A stretch of DNA of 64,000 bases from Macrosoma leucophasiata (Eukaryota; Arthropoda; Insecta; Lepidoptera; Hedylidae): NCBI GenBank assembly GCA_036365455.1, contig JAWQUS010000030.1, positions 14,404,001 to 14,468,000 on the forward strand, given 5' to 3'. Of the stretch, positions 62,519-64,000 are shown piece after piece; position 1 is the stretch's first letter; each line of letters begins with the position of its first letter. A program made the translations under genes and the position numbers. The notes under the pieces were generated by a model. The model did not search any database, was not told the DNA's origin, and saw nothing but the letters and a program-made list of their open reading frames with translations.

Positions 62519-64000
62519 GTACGTATGCTTTCCGTTTCTATATATATTATAATGTCTTTTATTGTGTCTAAATGCATTTCAAACCGCTCAAAGTGTTGTG
62601 CAATAATTAAACACAGAGAGGCATGACCAGCTCCTTTACGGACGAGAGCCACATTGTGGTAATTGTCGAACATTTTTTGTTTCGGAAAACATCCTAAGCC
62701 GTTTATTGTGTCCGTATCGTACGTAGCCGACATAGTTCTTGCACATGATACACGAATGCGCCCGGAGCTTGGTTGTGGTTAGAAGTAACATTGTGTACGT
62801 GTACCATGTGTCAATGTGTGTGCCTTTTGGGACAGCCAGTCGCTTTATCTGTGTTTTATGAGTTATAACGTCTTTACCACAGCCGAGCGTTTACCGCACT
62901 CGTTAATTACACTACAGTGGGACGTTAATAGATTGATCAGATTATTTGTGATTTTTATCTAACTTTTGAGAAAAAAGTTATTGTGTTAGACATCGAGTGT
63001 CTGTGAATTATGTGTCCTTCTTCGTCTTCCACGTGTAAACTCAACAGGCTTAACTCTAAGGAGGCTTAAAACAAAATTAAATGATAGTGTACTACGAGTA
63101 AATTATAATACTTAAATGGCAATAGGTACAGATAGAGCTTTGGCTAGCTTTAAGCTGTACCTTGATATCAACTCGGCTATCAACCAATTTGTACATTTAA
63201 AGAAAGTAACTGTTGTATTTATCCATGGACGAGTCATCGATGTACACACAGAATAATTAATGAATGTACGTATGGTTAATTTAAATGTAAGAAAAATTAA
63301 ATGTATTATTTATATACCAGATATGTGCCTACTTAGCATATTATTAAATATGCTAATTACCTAAATCTACAATATAGTAATCATAACGATAAAACTATTA
63401 CTATTGTCATCGACAGTCCGATAGCTAAGTCACAATTTTTAGCTGCATGTGGCTAGGGCAAAAGACATCTCGATCATTTATATCGAAGTCTGTGATCAGA
63501 CTCTGTCCTACATTGCAATCGATTTTATTTTGGACATGTCTTTAGTGGTAGCAGACCAATACTATTACGCTCGAAGCTACCGATTGATCATCGGGTCGGG
63601 GAGTAAAGGCTACACATTCCCTTAACAAAAAAAAGTTTGTTAATACCTATGCCTAGCGTATGGCTATAGGCTCATTTTTTCATATACTTAATAATATTTA
63701 TGTATGAATACACATGTTACTGAGTTAGAAGTCACTACACTTTGCCACTTTGTTTCCAAGATCCGGCTAGAAGGACCAAATTTTACGATCACTTACATCG
63801 CTATGAAATAAGTACTGAAACAGGAACTTAAAGCAAGTAAGTACCAAGTATTGAAGAGGCTGATTTGCTCGTGTTCCTCTTCCCATCCCACCGGGAAAAA
63901 CTGATAGTAAGTTGAGATGAGATGTCTGTAGTAAAATATAATGGACTAGATTGTGGTTCCCCAAAGAGCTATAATATTTTAGTTAGAATATAACTACAGC
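62519..64000 (+). other. Next intron of the nucleotidase gene (continues)
   Basis: Begins GTACGT. No GNHE-encoding exon was found up to the edge. Holds a diverged head of the tRNA-headed SINE at 63545-63605 (agtggtagcagaccaatact; atcgggtcggggag). Frames here have no similarity. Confidence 0.65.

Overview
This window looks like genomic DNA from a moth or butterfly (Lepidoptera). The base composition is AT-rich, the one clear host gene has short exons separated by very long introns, and almost all of the rest is interspersed repeats of types common in lepidopteran genomes. These include Helitron-like elements beginning TC and ending CTAG, RTE-type and other LINE 3' ends, tRNA-headed and 5S-headed SINEs, mariner, hAT and foldback/MITE elements. 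There are no bacterial-type genes, operons or CRISPR arrays. Most open frames in the window are chance or transposon-derived.

The single host gene I can support is a secreted/ecto 5'-nucleotidase (apyrase family) on the + strand. Two coding exons are visible: 60012-60232, with the signal peptide and the first metal-binding motif, and 62365-62518, with the second metal-binding motif. They splice in frame, and the gene runs off the right edge. The 60012 exon lacks its own start codon and needs an upstream exon ending in phase 0. At 20302-20304 an ATG is followed at once by a GTGAGT splice donor, downstream of a CpG-rich, promoter-like stretch (about 20140-20301). Joining that ATG to 60012 gives a complete signal peptide. 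If this is right, about 39.7 kb of the window (20305-60011) is one transposon-filled first intron. This is inference and needs transcript evidence.

Layout. 1-916: 3' end of a Ty3/gypsy-like LTR retrotransposon (integrase C-terminus, polypurine tract, 3' LTR). 944-3000: a Helitron-like copy, then a 1.7-kb foldback element with ~150-bp inverted ends that holds a dead mariner. 3.0-9.4 kb: a 15-bp minisatellite, MITE hairpins, LINE tails and a 5S-headed SINE. 9.5-12.0 kb: a tandem duplication split by a 1.66-kb hAT-like element with a perfect 8-bp target duplication, itself carrying a 5S SINE and a LINE reverse-transcriptase fragment. 12-20 kb: further SINE, LINE and Helitron-like copies. 20.1-20.3 kb: putative promoter and first exon. 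21.2-32.6 kb: nested hAT, tandem Helitron-like pairs, MITEs and SINEs. 33.3-36.6 kb: retroposed inverted-repeat elements built from a tRNA-Tyr-like sequence, and a large foldback with a ~260-bp hairpin. 36.8-38 kb: a dead LINE end. 39-59.7 kb: more of the same families, including several local duplications. 60-64 kb: the 5'-nucleotidase exons and introns.

The observations I rate highest are the tRNA-Tyr-like inverted retroposon family (three copies with direct-repeat flanks), the 5S-rRNA-headed SINE family (five copies, one with a 20-bp target duplication), the tandem TC...CTAG elements sharing one A/T target, and the proposed 40-kb first intron of the nucleotidase gene.
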